12,712 nt of DNA from Saccoglossus kowalevskii (Eukaryota > Hemichordata > Enteropneusta > Harrimaniidae): assembly GCF_000003605.2 (NCBI RefSeq), contig NW_003123904.1:216286-228997 (forward strand). The letters are read 5' to 3'. Every line of letters starts with the position of its first letter. The stretch's first letter is position 1. A program made the translations under genes and the position numbers. Under the pieces are notes generated by a model, which saw only the letters and a list, made by a program, of their open reading frames with translations, did not search any database and had not been told where the DNA came from. Shown here piece by piece: positions 8,301 through 12,712 of the stretch.

Positions 8301-11300
8301 CTGGTTCATGAATTAACATGAACCAAATCTGTGAGTAATCGCAAATAAAAGGGATATTTGCAAACTTAAAGCTGTTTACAGTAATTTAGATTATTCTTTG
8401 TTTTTTCAGGTACTCATGAGAATCCAGAGTTGATATGGAACGAAGAATCAAGAGAGAAAGTCTCAGCGACCGTGAAAAGTATGAAAAATAAGTGAGTATT
8501 CTAAATCAAGGGTAGATAAGGAGATAAGGGCTTGCAACAGGTGTTCATCAGTAACCATGGAAATATTTGATGATGGGGACAGAATTAAGTGAAGTTATAA
8601 AACATGTATTTCTGTTAAAGAGACAATCATTGCAAATATGAAAGGACACATGACAAAACAATGTATAGTGAACTCTATTTTATTCAGACTTCTTTTGTGT
8701 TTATGTAATTTTATGTAGATATTGTGATATTAGTATGTGCATATCACCATGGTATATTTGCTTCATTAGAAGCGAACAAGAATTGCATTTATTGTGAAAT
8801 GGAATTACTGATATTTATCTTATACTCATCTGTGCATGCACTACTAAAAAAAACAAATATGGTATTTTTTTATCTTCATTTGTATTCAAGACTTGAAATC
8901 TGATATATTGTTGGCATTGGAATACTAGAAACTATTCTTTAAAATAAGTTTTAATTTCTCACCCTGTCTAACACTGTTAACTCTTTCAACCACTTTGCAG
9001 GAAGGTAGGGGGTTGATGAAAACAAAAAAATTAACAAATCAAATTAATGGTAATAATAATAATAACAAGAATAATAGTCTGTCCAAAGAGAGAAGATATG
9101 TTTAAAATAATAAATTTTAAATAATTAAGCACAAAAACTTGTTTTATGAAAAATAAAAAGCAATTTTGCTGTGACCATATATGAAGACAGTTTTCATCAT
9201 GTGACCTGAATATCTAGGAATCTGACCACTTGAGGGCGATGTTTTCATTAAGGCCATTTTCACGCATTTTTCGAAACTTCTTTTTTCTTCAAGACATTAC
9301 AAAGTGCAGAAAGATAATCCTGATGCTCAGTGGAAGTTACCAGAAGACTTTGCCGTGGTGTACACAGATGTAGAAGGTGAATTGATTGTGGGGAGTGTTT
9401 ATTTGAGACTTTTTATTGCCCAGCCCAGCTGGGTGCTGAGGAAACCGAAAGAATTCATGGTAGAATTGATGCAGAAATATGTGGAGTTGATATCAATGCG
9501 AGCGCCTGATGTAAGTATTTTTAGCTTTTAATAACCACTTTGGTATTGCAGAAACAAAATATTTGTGAAAAATTTCCATTTTGTGATATAAAAATGTCCT
9601 GTTAATTTTGTCTCAGTGATTCACAGACTAGACTTGTAATGATTCTTCAGTTGGTTCCAGACAATACAGTAAATGAATTCAAATTTACGTTAATCACCAT
9701 TGTTTTTTAATAAATGGTTATTTTTGGAAGTGGGTGTTTCTATATTTTTCAAATTTTTTTAAGGCCTGTAGTCAATGAAGAAGTTGGTCGAAAATTATGG
9801 AAAAATATAAAAATAGGTATGCAAAATATTGCATCGAAATGTTGGTGAGAACAATTATGGCATGTTTTTTTCTTGTTTTCTAGGGTGAAGTGTTGGAGAC
9901 TGTCACCACAGCTGTAGTTTGTTTATTTATGGCACAGCCACTTCTAGCTGACCAGCTACCTCCACTGGGACACATCACTAAAATATTCCAGTGTATGAGT
10001 TCTAGAAATGATGCCATACCCAAGTCGACTCTCAAAGTTGTATTCCAAATTGCAGACAGCAAGGTATGCCATGTGAATCAATGAGTTCATTCCCGTTTTC
10101 AGTAACGTCTATATTAATTATGGCTGACCAACGGTTGCCATGATTTGAGATGGACTTTATCTTTAATTCAATAGGTATGTGTACGTGCCATGGCACAGAC
10201 AGAGTGTATTGGTCAGATTATTATGGGTATGAAAATCAGGCGTGATATGATTGGACTGGCCTGTGAGGCTTTACATAAAATGTTCCAGAAACAGAATGAT
10301 GAATTAGTGGCTCAGGTTAGTTGCTATGTCATTTCCACATAGTACTTATATGTAATGTCTGTATATTAATTAGGTAATTTGCATATCACCAGTTCTTTCA
10401 TTTTCAAGTCAATCGTTTTCACCTTTTACAATAAGGTTTTGTGCTCGTTTTGTTCATAGTCATTAAGTAGTATGTATATCAACACCCCTCACTACCATTG
10501 TAAACTTTTCTCTTCAAAAAAGTTTTATGCATATTAAATCACCAACACCATATCACCAACACTTTCTATTGTTAGTCCCCGTTCGGATGTAGTTCAAAAA
10601 CGGGGACTTATGTTTTGCCCTGTGTGCGTGCGTGCGTCCGTGATCACCTGTATCTCGAACATGCATGGACCGATTAAGTTTAAACTTCACTCATACATCA
10701 CACATTATATGGGACATATGCACATGCATTTTTTTCATGATCCGATTAATGATAGCCAAATGGCGGCCGCTTTAAGGCCGAAAATGCATTGAAATCGCAC
10801 ATTTTCACCATTCCGGACCCGGATCTCAGTTATGCATGGACGGATTTCAGTCAAATTTGGTACATACATTAAACATAATAGGACCTTGATGCTCGTTATT
10901 TATTTTTTTTTGGATCAAGTTCAAAATGGCCGACTGGCGGCCATTTTGTTTTAAAGAATTCAGTTCTGGATTCGTATCCGAGACATGTCTGGATTGATCA
11001 AATTCAAACTTCACACACACATGGTACATCATGTCACAAATAGATATGTGCATTTGTTTCATGATCCGCTTAACAATAGCTGAATGATGGCCATTTTAAG
11101 GCCGAAAATGCATCAAAATCGCGTATTTTCACAATTCCGGAACCTGATCTCAGTCATGCATGGATGAATTTTGTTCAGATTTAGAACAATGTGTTGTACA
11201 TATGCAGGTGCATTTCGGTCATGATCTGCTTTGAATGTATATGTCACTCAAATATGAACGGAACGGGGACGTGTCATTGACAATGACTTGTTGATTTTTG

Positions 11301-12070
11301 TCTTTTTCACATACATGTACATATATTTGTTTTAATGTTTTGTCTAAAGATATTAAAGTTAATTTGCATGTCAATGCTTTTACTAGTATTGTTAGCTTTT
11401 GTATAACCTTCCTCCACAAAGTAGTTCTATTTTAGTATGTGCATATTAAATTGATTTTTTGTATATAATCATTGCTTTTGCCACTTATCTCTTATCTGTT
11501 CTTACTTTGCATAGTAATTAGGTCATTTGCATATCAACACATTTTCTGTTACTATTTGAAATCAACTTACTCCAATTATTTTTTTTGCTATTGTTCTCTT
11601 TAAATTGGGACTACTTGAAAGTTGTTTTCAAGGATTTAACACCCATGCATTGCATAGAAATGTTCATCATAGTTGTATATCATCATATTTACTTCTTTGT
11701 ATTTAGGCATTGAGAGTTGACTTGGTGCCAATTCTACTCAGGTTATTGGACTCTGGGTTAGAGATGATAGACAATCCTGCTGCTACAAAAGCACAGATCG
11801 TGAAAACTTTAAAAGTAATGTCACTCAGTATTGCACATGGAGAAGAGGTAATTTTATGATCACTTTAAACAATTTTTTTTATCGGAATCTCGTAATCCTA
11901 ACAAACACTATTTGTTCTTTCATGAGACGATTATAACTGTTTATTATGTCTTGTTTTATTTCCTGTTTAGATAAATAACTTATTGGATAAATCTGATGTT
12001 TGGAATTCTTTTAAAGACCAGAAACATGATTTATTCATCAGTGATTCCTCAATACAGGGGTATCTCACAG
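2154..12070 (+). CDS. DNAJC13: DNAJC13 / RME-8, C-terminal ~638 codons, 15 exons (partial at both ends)
   Basis: This encodes the C-terminal part of the endosomal J-domain co-chaperone DNAJC13 (RME-8). The family binds Hsc70 and works on endosomal membranes with SNX1/retromer and the WASH complex in cargo sorting. Joined exons: 2154-2321, 2593-2706, 3582-3698, 4204-4257, 4972-5104, 5487-5578, 6591-6690, 7110-7184, 7818-8018, 8410-8491, 9294-9510, 9884-10063, 10175-10315, 11707-11847, 11971-12070. All introns are GT-AG, all phases agree, and the 1915 nt read without a stop. Landmarks: the penultimate IWN repeat ENPYLIWDN (fragment residues 66-74), [38 protein letters not shown], the last IWN repeat [13 protein letters not shown] (353-365), [10 protein letters not shown], and the C-terminal [11 protein letters not shown] and GYLTG. 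By memory of the human protein (about 2240 aa), this covers roughly residues 1570-2210. The J domain is not in the window. The exon after 12070 should carry the last few dozen residues and the stop. Confidence 0.96.
2322..2592 (+). other. Intron between exons a and b
   Basis: This is 271 nt of AT-rich sequence between GTATGT and ATTCAG. I see no element or repeat in it. Confidence 0.9.
2593..2706 (+). CDS. DNAJC13: DNAJC13 exon b (IWN repeat)
   Basis: The exon lies between ATTCAG (ends 2592) and GTAAGT (2707), phase 0/0, 38 codons. It encodes [18 protein letters not shown], one of the family's IWN repeats with Asp in place of Asn, followed by [13 protein letters not shown]. Confidence 0.95.
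3012..3379. mobile_element. MITE with TA-CTGTAAAACATGT ends, ~365 bp
   Basis: Positions 3010-3027 and 3363-3380 are perfect 18-bp inverted complements (left end reads ATATACTGTAAAACATGT). Both ends include TATA-type sequence, so a TA target duplication is likely and the exact edge is ambiguous by a few bases. Near the right end there is a perfect 10-bp stem (3309-3318 with 3332-3341, arm TTAGCGAATT, 13-nt loop). There is no ORF. The end word CTGTA is shared with the MITE at 1857-2067. Confidence 0.72.
3309..3341. repeat. Subterminal hairpin inside the MITE
   Basis: The arms TTAGCGAATT (3309-3318) and AATTCGCTAA (3332-3341) pair perfectly around a 13-nt loop. Such subterminal palindromes are common in foldback MITEs. 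Confidence 0.7.
3551..3616 (+). repeat. 19-bp near-duplicate spanning the exon c acceptor
   Basis: The words at 3551-3569 (CGTACAGTGCTGACTTTAT) and 3598-3616 (CGTACGGTGCTGACTTTAT) match at 18 of 19 positions, 47 nt apart. The downstream copy is coding (codons for Y-G-A-D-F). The upstream copy lies in the intron, where its T-rich tail leads into the polypyrimidine tract of the acceptor at 3581. Confidence 0.85.
3582..3698 (+). CDS. DNAJC13: DNAJC13 exon c
   Basis: The acceptor is TTTGTTTCCAG (ends 3581) and the donor GTAAGA (3699). Phase is 0/0 with 39 codons. It encodes [11 protein letters not shown], then [19 protein letters not shown], which is among the best conserved parts of the protein. 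A near copy of 3598-3616 occurs at 3551-3569 just before the acceptor. Confidence 0.95.
3699..4203 (+). other. Intron between exons c and d
   Basis: This is a 505-nt AT-rich intron. Apart from a possible MITE end at 3755-3795, I see nothing recognisable. Confidence 0.9.
3755..3795 (+). mobile_element. Possible MITE end remnant
   Basis: The stretch begins ATACTGTGAAATCATTCGCT and continues GGGACTAAATTCTC. It resembles the CTGTA...TTCGC termini of the two MITEs in this window. I could not find the matching opposite end, so it may be a solo end or chance resemblance. Confidence 0.35.
4204..4257 (+). CDS. DNAJC13: DNAJC13 exon d (54-nt microexon-sized)
   Basis: This is the shortest exon seen, with 18 codons ([18 protein letters not shown]). 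It lies between TTTTTCTAG (ends 4203) and GTGAGT (4258), phase 0/0. The splice signals and the family match LLDxxGSQAQYL across the junction support it despite its size. Confidence 0.93.
4258..4971 (+). other. Intron between exons d and e
   Basis: This is a 714-nt intron. It contains a 17-bp hairpin at 4804-4820 and a C-run followed by a CT repeat at 4843-4862. The open frame at 4518-4724 shows no family resemblance and is probably chance. Confidence 0.9.
4804..4862. repeat. Short hairpin followed by poly-C/(CT)n tract
   Basis: TGAGACA (4804-4810) and TGTCTCA (4814-4820) form a perfect 7-bp stem with a 3-nt loop. About 20 nt downstream is a run of 11 C (4843-4853) followed by alternating TC to 4862. 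The C/CT tract is a simple repeat and a likely site of length polymorphism. Confidence 0.7.
4972..5104 (+). CDS. DNAJC13: DNAJC13 exon e
   Basis: The acceptor is TTTTTTTTCACATAG (ends 4971) and the donor GTAGGT (5105). It starts in phase 0 and ends after the first base of a Gly codon. It encodes [16 protein letters not shown], a polar low-conservation loop rich in N and Q, then [16 protein letters not shown]. Confidence 0.94.
5105..5486 (+). other. Intron between exons e and f
   Basis: This is a 382-nt intron. I see no repeat or element that I can support. Confidence 0.9.
5487..5578 (+). CDS. DNAJC13: DNAJC13 exon f
   Basis: The acceptor is TTATTTTTTAG (ends 5486) and the donor GTACGA (5579), which is weaker than the other donors. 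It completes the split Gly codon and encodes [20 protein letters not shown], then [11 protein letters not shown] diverged inverted copy of its last ~33 nt plus the intron start lies at 8190-8222. Confidence 0.95.
5673..5932. repeat. Possible foldback element, 17-bp imperfect inverted repeat
   Basis: 5673-5689 (GGTTACCTTCCTATTGT) pairs with the reverse complement of 5916-5932 at 15 of 17 positions. The 226 nt between them have no ORF. I see no clear target duplication, so this is a weak MITE candidate. Confidence 0.35.
6499..6575 (+). repeat. Tandem duplication, two ~37-40 bp copies
   Basis: Copies at 6499-6535 and 6536-6575 both begin TGTTATC, share TATGATGCCATAAT (6515-6528 and 6554-6567), and end TTTCA. 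The second copy lies 15 nt before the exon g acceptor, so the duplication overlaps the probable branch-point zone. Confidence 0.75.
6591..6690 (+). CDS. DNAJC13: DNAJC13 exon g
   Basis: The acceptor is GTTGTTTCAG (ends 6590) and the donor GTGAGA (6691). It encodes [20 protein letters not shown], then [10 protein letters not shown], and ends one base into a Gly codon. NQDCVNNIA is a strongly conserved family block. Confidence 0.95.
6691..7109 (+). other. Intron between exons g and h
   Basis: This is a 419-nt intron. An open frame at 6745-6957 has no recognisable domain and is read as chance. A small 8-bp stem pairs 6961-6968 with 6988-6995. Nothing else is seen. Confidence 0.85.
7110..7184 (+). 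CDS. DNAJC13: DNAJC13 exon h
   Basis: The acceptor is TTTTTATTACAG (ends 7109) and the donor GTAAAT (7185). There are split codons at both ends. It encodes [20 protein letters not shown] and AMAK, matching the family armadillo-like helices almost residue for residue. Confidence 0.95.
7200..7530 (-). repeat. Diverged tandem repeat in intron h-i
   Basis: Related blocks recur with the pattern GCAAA-TAAG-TTAGAGGGCTC followed by TATTCAAATGATATGCAAAT, starting near 7203, 7273, 7362, 7451 and 7500, so spacing is irregular (about 50-90 bp). The 12-mer TGATATGCAAAT is exact at 7341-7352 and 7479-7490. The reverse complement of the same 12-mer occurs twice in intron 13 repeats, so minus-strand orientation is given relative to those. 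Confidence 0.6.
7531..7817 (+). other. Remainder of intron h-i
   Basis: This is AT-rich intron sequence up to the acceptor at 7816-7817, with no recognisable element. Confidence 0.85.
7818..8018 (+). CDS. DNAJC13: DNAJC13 exon i
   Basis: The acceptor is TTATTTTTAG (ends 7817) and the donor GTGAGA (8019). It encodes [20 protein letters not shown], then [20 protein letters not shown], and ends at AEASVHMFE plus one base of Gly. A short open frame runs past the donor to a TAA, but conservation jumps at the junction to exon j. Confidence 0.96.
8190..8234 (-). repeat. Inverted, diverged copy of the 3' end of exon f
   Basis: The reverse complement of 8190-8222 matches exon f 5546-5578 at 28 of 33 positions. 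It would read [11 protein letters not shown] where exon f reads [11 protein letters not shown]. Upstream in the same sense, RVHN (8223-8234) resembles RIH with an extra codon. Similarity may run on past the exon edge into intron sequence, where the donor GT is changed to TT. Three of the five core changes fall in third codon positions. There is no acceptable start or splice context for use as a gene on the minus strand. Confidence 0.7.
8219..8330 (+). other. Possible cassette (poison) exon in intron i-j
   Basis: A consensus acceptor (TTTGTTCAACTTTTCCAG, ends 8218) and a consensus donor (CT|GTGAGTAA at 8331) bracket 112 nt. Joined to exon i the phase fits and the frame reads [20 protein letters not shown] and on to a TAA at 8313-8315. 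An AATAAA lies at 8344-8349. Inclusion would truncate DNAJC13 before the last IWN repeat. No family homology is seen in the peptide, so it may be an unused decoy. Confidence 0.3.
8410..8491 (+). CDS. DNAJC13: DNAJC13 exon j (last IWN repeat)
   Basis: The acceptor is GTTTTTTCAG (ends 8409) and the donor GTGAGT (8492). It encodes [20 protein letters not shown], the C-terminal IWN repeat with a perfect IWN triplet, then VKSMKN. It ends two bases into a Lys codon. Confidence 0.95.
8492..9293 (+). other. Intron between exons j and k
   Basis: This is an 802-nt AT-rich intron. Its only clear feature is an (AAT)n-like microsatellite at 9051-9076. I see nothing else that I can name. Confidence 0.9.
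9051..9076 (+). repeat. (TAA)n microsatellite
   Basis: There are five uninterrupted TAA units at 9051-9065, followed by an imperfect continuation (CAAGAATAAT). It is a simple repeat within the intron. Confidence 0.85.
9294..9510 (+). CDS. DNAJC13: DNAJC13 exon k
   Basis: The acceptor is TTTTTTCTTCAAG (ends 9293) and the donor GTAAGT (9511). This is the largest exon in the window: one base plus 72 codons. It encodes [20 protein letters not shown], then [20 protein letters not shown] and [14 protein letters not shown]. Confidence 0.96.
9511..9883 (+). other. Intron between exons k and l
   Basis: This is a 373-nt AT-rich intron with no recognisable element. Confidence 0.9.
9884..10063 (+). CDS. 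DNAJC13: DNAJC13 exon l
   Basis: The acceptor is TTTTCTTGTTTTCTAG (ends 9883) and the donor GTATGC (10064). Phase is 0/0 with 60 codons. It encodes [20 protein letters not shown], then [18 protein letters not shown] and NDAIPKS. Confidence 0.95.
10175..10315 (+). CDS. DNAJC13: DNAJC13 exon m
   Basis: The acceptor is TTTAATTCAATAG (ends 10174) and the donor GTTAGT (10316). Phase is 0/0 with 47 codons. It encodes [13 protein letters not shown], then [20 protein letters not shown]. The intron before it is only 111 nt. Confidence 0.95.
10365..10570 (+). repeat. Diverged tandem repeat, left part (interrupted array)
   Basis: Blocks of the form TTAATTAGGTAATTTGCATATCA followed by CAC and T-rich sequence recur in degraded form near 10366, 10466 and 10525. 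The 12-mer ATTTGCATATCA is exact at 10377-10388. The same repeat resumes at 11340 after the hairpin-headed element. Confidence 0.5.
10574..10608. repeat. Terminal hairpin, 10-bp stem, 15-nt loop
   Basis: The arm 10574-10583 (AGTCCCCGTT) pairs perfectly with 10599-10608 (AACGGGGACT). The loop is 10584-10598. Six of the ten pairs are G-C, which stands out in this AT-rich window. Confidence 0.85.
10655..11258 (+). repeat. Four ~160-bp monomers in a dimeric (ABAB) array
   Basis: Each monomer begins near ATGCATGGA or its variant ACATGTCTGGA (about 10661, 10832, 10982 and 11157). It then runs through a TTCAAACTT/TACATA zone and, in the first and third, TCATGATCCG and AAGGCCGAAAATGCAT. First and third copies resemble each other most, as do second and fourth. 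The last copy is truncated. Confidence 0.65.
10922..10948. repeat. Perfect 10-bp palindrome inside the second monomer
   Basis: CAAAATGGCC (10922-10931) pairs perfectly with GGCCATTTTG (10939-10948) around the 7-nt loop GACTGGC. The AAATGGC/GCCATTT words also occur unpaired in the other monomers (near 10757 and 11088). Confidence 0.75.
11340..11560 (+). repeat. Diverged tandem repeat, right part (interrupted array)
   Basis: Degraded units recur near 11350, 11435 and 11516, spaced about 80-85 bp, with the core TAATTAGGTCATTTGCATATCA in the last. The 12-mer ATTTGCATATCA is exact at 11525-11536. It appears to be the continuation of the array at 10365-10570, split by insertion of the hairpin-headed element. 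Confidence 0.5.
11707..11847 (+). CDS. DNAJC13: DNAJC13 exon n
   Basis: The acceptor is TTTGTATTTAG (ends 11706) and the donor GTAATT (11848). Phase is 0/0 with 47 codons. It encodes [20 protein letters not shown], then [16 protein letters not shown]. The 1391-nt intron before it holds the hairpin-headed element. Confidence 0.95.
11971..12070 (+). CDS. DNAJC13: DNAJC13 exon o (last in window)
   Basis: The acceptor is TTTCCTGTTTAG (ends 11970) and the donor GTAAGT (12071). It has 33 codons plus one base. It encodes [20 protein letters not shown], then [13 protein letters not shown] and the first base of Gly. [11 protein letters not shown] and GYLTG are near the very end of the family protein, so only a short terminal exon should remain downstream. 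Confidence 0.94.
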
Positions 12071-12460
12071 GTAAGTTGTCATGACAACAAGAATCTCCAG
12101 ACCAGTTCATGATGATAAATGTTCTAACTGCTCTCTATTTTTCACTTTGATTTATTCAGTTGCAGTTTTTCTTGGTCCTAAAGTAAATATGTTTTCAACA
12201 AATGCTGCCCACACATGCAAATAATAATTATAAATTTGGTATACTTTCTCAACTATGAGTTTCATAATGCATTCTCCCAAACGCAAAAACACAGTTCTTG
12301 TAGAAATTTCGTCACATACATTAACACGTGATGTTGTAATCAATTTTGTTCTGATCTCAAAAATGTAGTTTAACTTGTAACATATCACGTACAAACAGAT
12401 TAAGCACAAGTAAATATGACATAGATGAAAAAAAATATGTACACTGTATTATGATTTTTT
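12071..12460 (+). other. Start of the intron after exon o
   Basis: AT-rich sequence follows the GTAAGT donor. A plausible acceptor (TTTTTCACTTTGATTTATTCAG, ends 12159) is followed by a short in-frame extension reading VAVFLGPKVNMFSTNAAHTC to a TAA at 12222-12224. That sequence is unlike the family C-terminus, so I treat the region as intron. Confidence 0.7.
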
Positions 12461-12491
12461 AGCTCCGCTGTCGACTTTGTCGAACGGAGCT
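12461..12491. repeat. Terminal two-stem hairpin
   Basis: The outer arms are 12461-12467 and 12485-12491 (7 bp). The inner arms are 12471-12475 and 12479-12483 (5 bp) with a 3-nt loop. An asymmetric bulge (CTG on one side, A on the other) separates the stems. Confidence 0.8.
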
Positions 12492-12712
12492 TATCATATG
12501 AGTGATTGTCCCGCGGCGTCGTCCGTGTCAATGTTTTACTTTTTCGACTTCTTCTGAATGCTTTGATACTTGGTGTATATGTACCTTGGGTAGACCTCTC
12601 TCAGATTTGTTCATTTCATGATGATATCTTCAATTTTCTAATTTTGGTAAATATTTTTGTTATTTTTGGTAAAAAGTGATATTTTCGACTTCTTGTTAAA
12701 AACCGCAAGTGC
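12461..12712 (-). mobile_element. Second hairpin-headed element, cut by window end
   Basis: It starts with a structured hairpin at 12461-12491. The outer 7-bp stem is AGCTCCG / CGGAGCT and the inner 5-bp stem is TCGAC / GTCGA with a TTT loop. The octamer CGTCCGTG follows at 12520-12527, 28 nt after the hairpin. The element at 10574 has the same octamer 26 nt after its hairpin. Internal repetition is visible: TTTTCGACTTCTT at about 12540 recurs at about 12683. The primary sequence is otherwise different, so it is a related family rather than the same one. The other end is outside the window. Confidence 0.55.

Larger units (their letters stand above)
8019..8409 (+). other. Intron between exons i and j
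   Basis: This 391-nt intron contains a diverged inverted copy of the end of exon f (8190-8234) and, overlapping it, a possible unannotated cassette exon (8219-8330). Confidence 0.9.
10574..11272 (-). mobile_element. Hairpin-headed repetitive element, ~0.7 kb, Helentron-like layout
   Basis: One end (10574-10608) is a hairpin with a perfect 10-bp stem (AGTCCCCGTT / AACGGGGACT) and a 15-nt loop. At the other end, near 11261-11270, the arm recurs once as GAACGGGGAC, without a partner. Between them are a (TGCG)n/CGTCCGTG box (10623-10642) and four diverged monomers of about 160 bp. These are arranged as A-B-A-B, so the block TCATGATCCG...AAGGCCGAAAATGCAT recurs with a 324-bp offset (10735 and 11059). 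There is no ORF. A terminal hairpin at one end, a matching single arm at the other, and a tandem-repeat core are features reported for Helentron-type non-autonomous elements. On that reading the hairpin is the 3' end on the minus strand. The exact right edge is uncertain. Confidence 0.6.

Noticed and set aside
7968-8309. 113-codon open frame on the minus strand in intron i-j
   Set aside because: It contains the [11 protein letters not shown] match, but this is explained by an inverted copy of exon f. The rest has no family similarity, and the frame overlaps exon i on the other strand.
10574-10608. Hairpin considered as a transcription terminator
   Set aside because: There is no T-run after the stem on the sense strand, and rho-independent terminators do not apply to animal Pol II genes. 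The hairpin fits an element end better.

Overview
The window is an AT-rich piece of an animal nuclear genome. It holds a spliced protein-coding gene with 15 short internal exons (54 to 217 nt), consensus GT-AG introns of 0.1 to 1.4 kb, and introns packed with transposon-derived sequence. Together with the high protein similarity to vertebrate DNAJC13, this suggests a marine invertebrate, perhaps a hemichordate, another non-vertebrate deuterostome, or a lophotrochozoan. I cannot fix the phylum from sequence alone.

The one recognisable host gene is DNAJC13 (RME-8), on the + strand from 2154 to 12070. The exons join into one uninterrupted frame of 638 codons plus one base. This is the C-terminal part of the endosomal J-domain co-chaperone, including its last two IWN repeats. 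The J domain and the N-terminal lipid-binding region lie upstream of the window. The last few dozen residues and the stop codon lie downstream, because exon 15 ends in a GTAAGT donor.

Region by region: 1-~905 is the antisense reverse-transcriptase core of a decayed non-LTR retrotransposon with two frameshifts. 961-1831 is an 871-bp DNA transposon with perfect 33-bp terminal inverted repeats, a 7-bp target duplication and a small acidic ORF. 1857-2067 is a foldback MITE. All three lie in the intron before the first visible exon. A second MITE with related ends (TA-CTGTA...) sits in intron 2 and an end remnant in intron 3. Intron 8 and intron 13 carry diverged tandem repeats that share an exact 12-mer in opposite orientations. 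Intron 13 also holds a ~0.7-kb element that starts with a perfect 10-bp-stem hairpin, has four ~160-bp internal monomers, and ends with an inverted copy of the hairpin arm. A second hairpin-headed element of the same layout begins at 12461 and runs off the window.

The points most worth a second look are: the hairpin-headed elements (possible Helentron-like family); the TIR/TSD transposon with an unassigned ORF; an inverted, diverged copy of the end of exon 6 inside intron 9, which also supplies a consensus splice acceptor for a possible stop-containing (poison) exon; and a 19-bp near-duplicate of exon 3 sequence just upstream of its own splice acceptor. I found no bacterial-type operon, CRISPR array, tRNA or rRNA.
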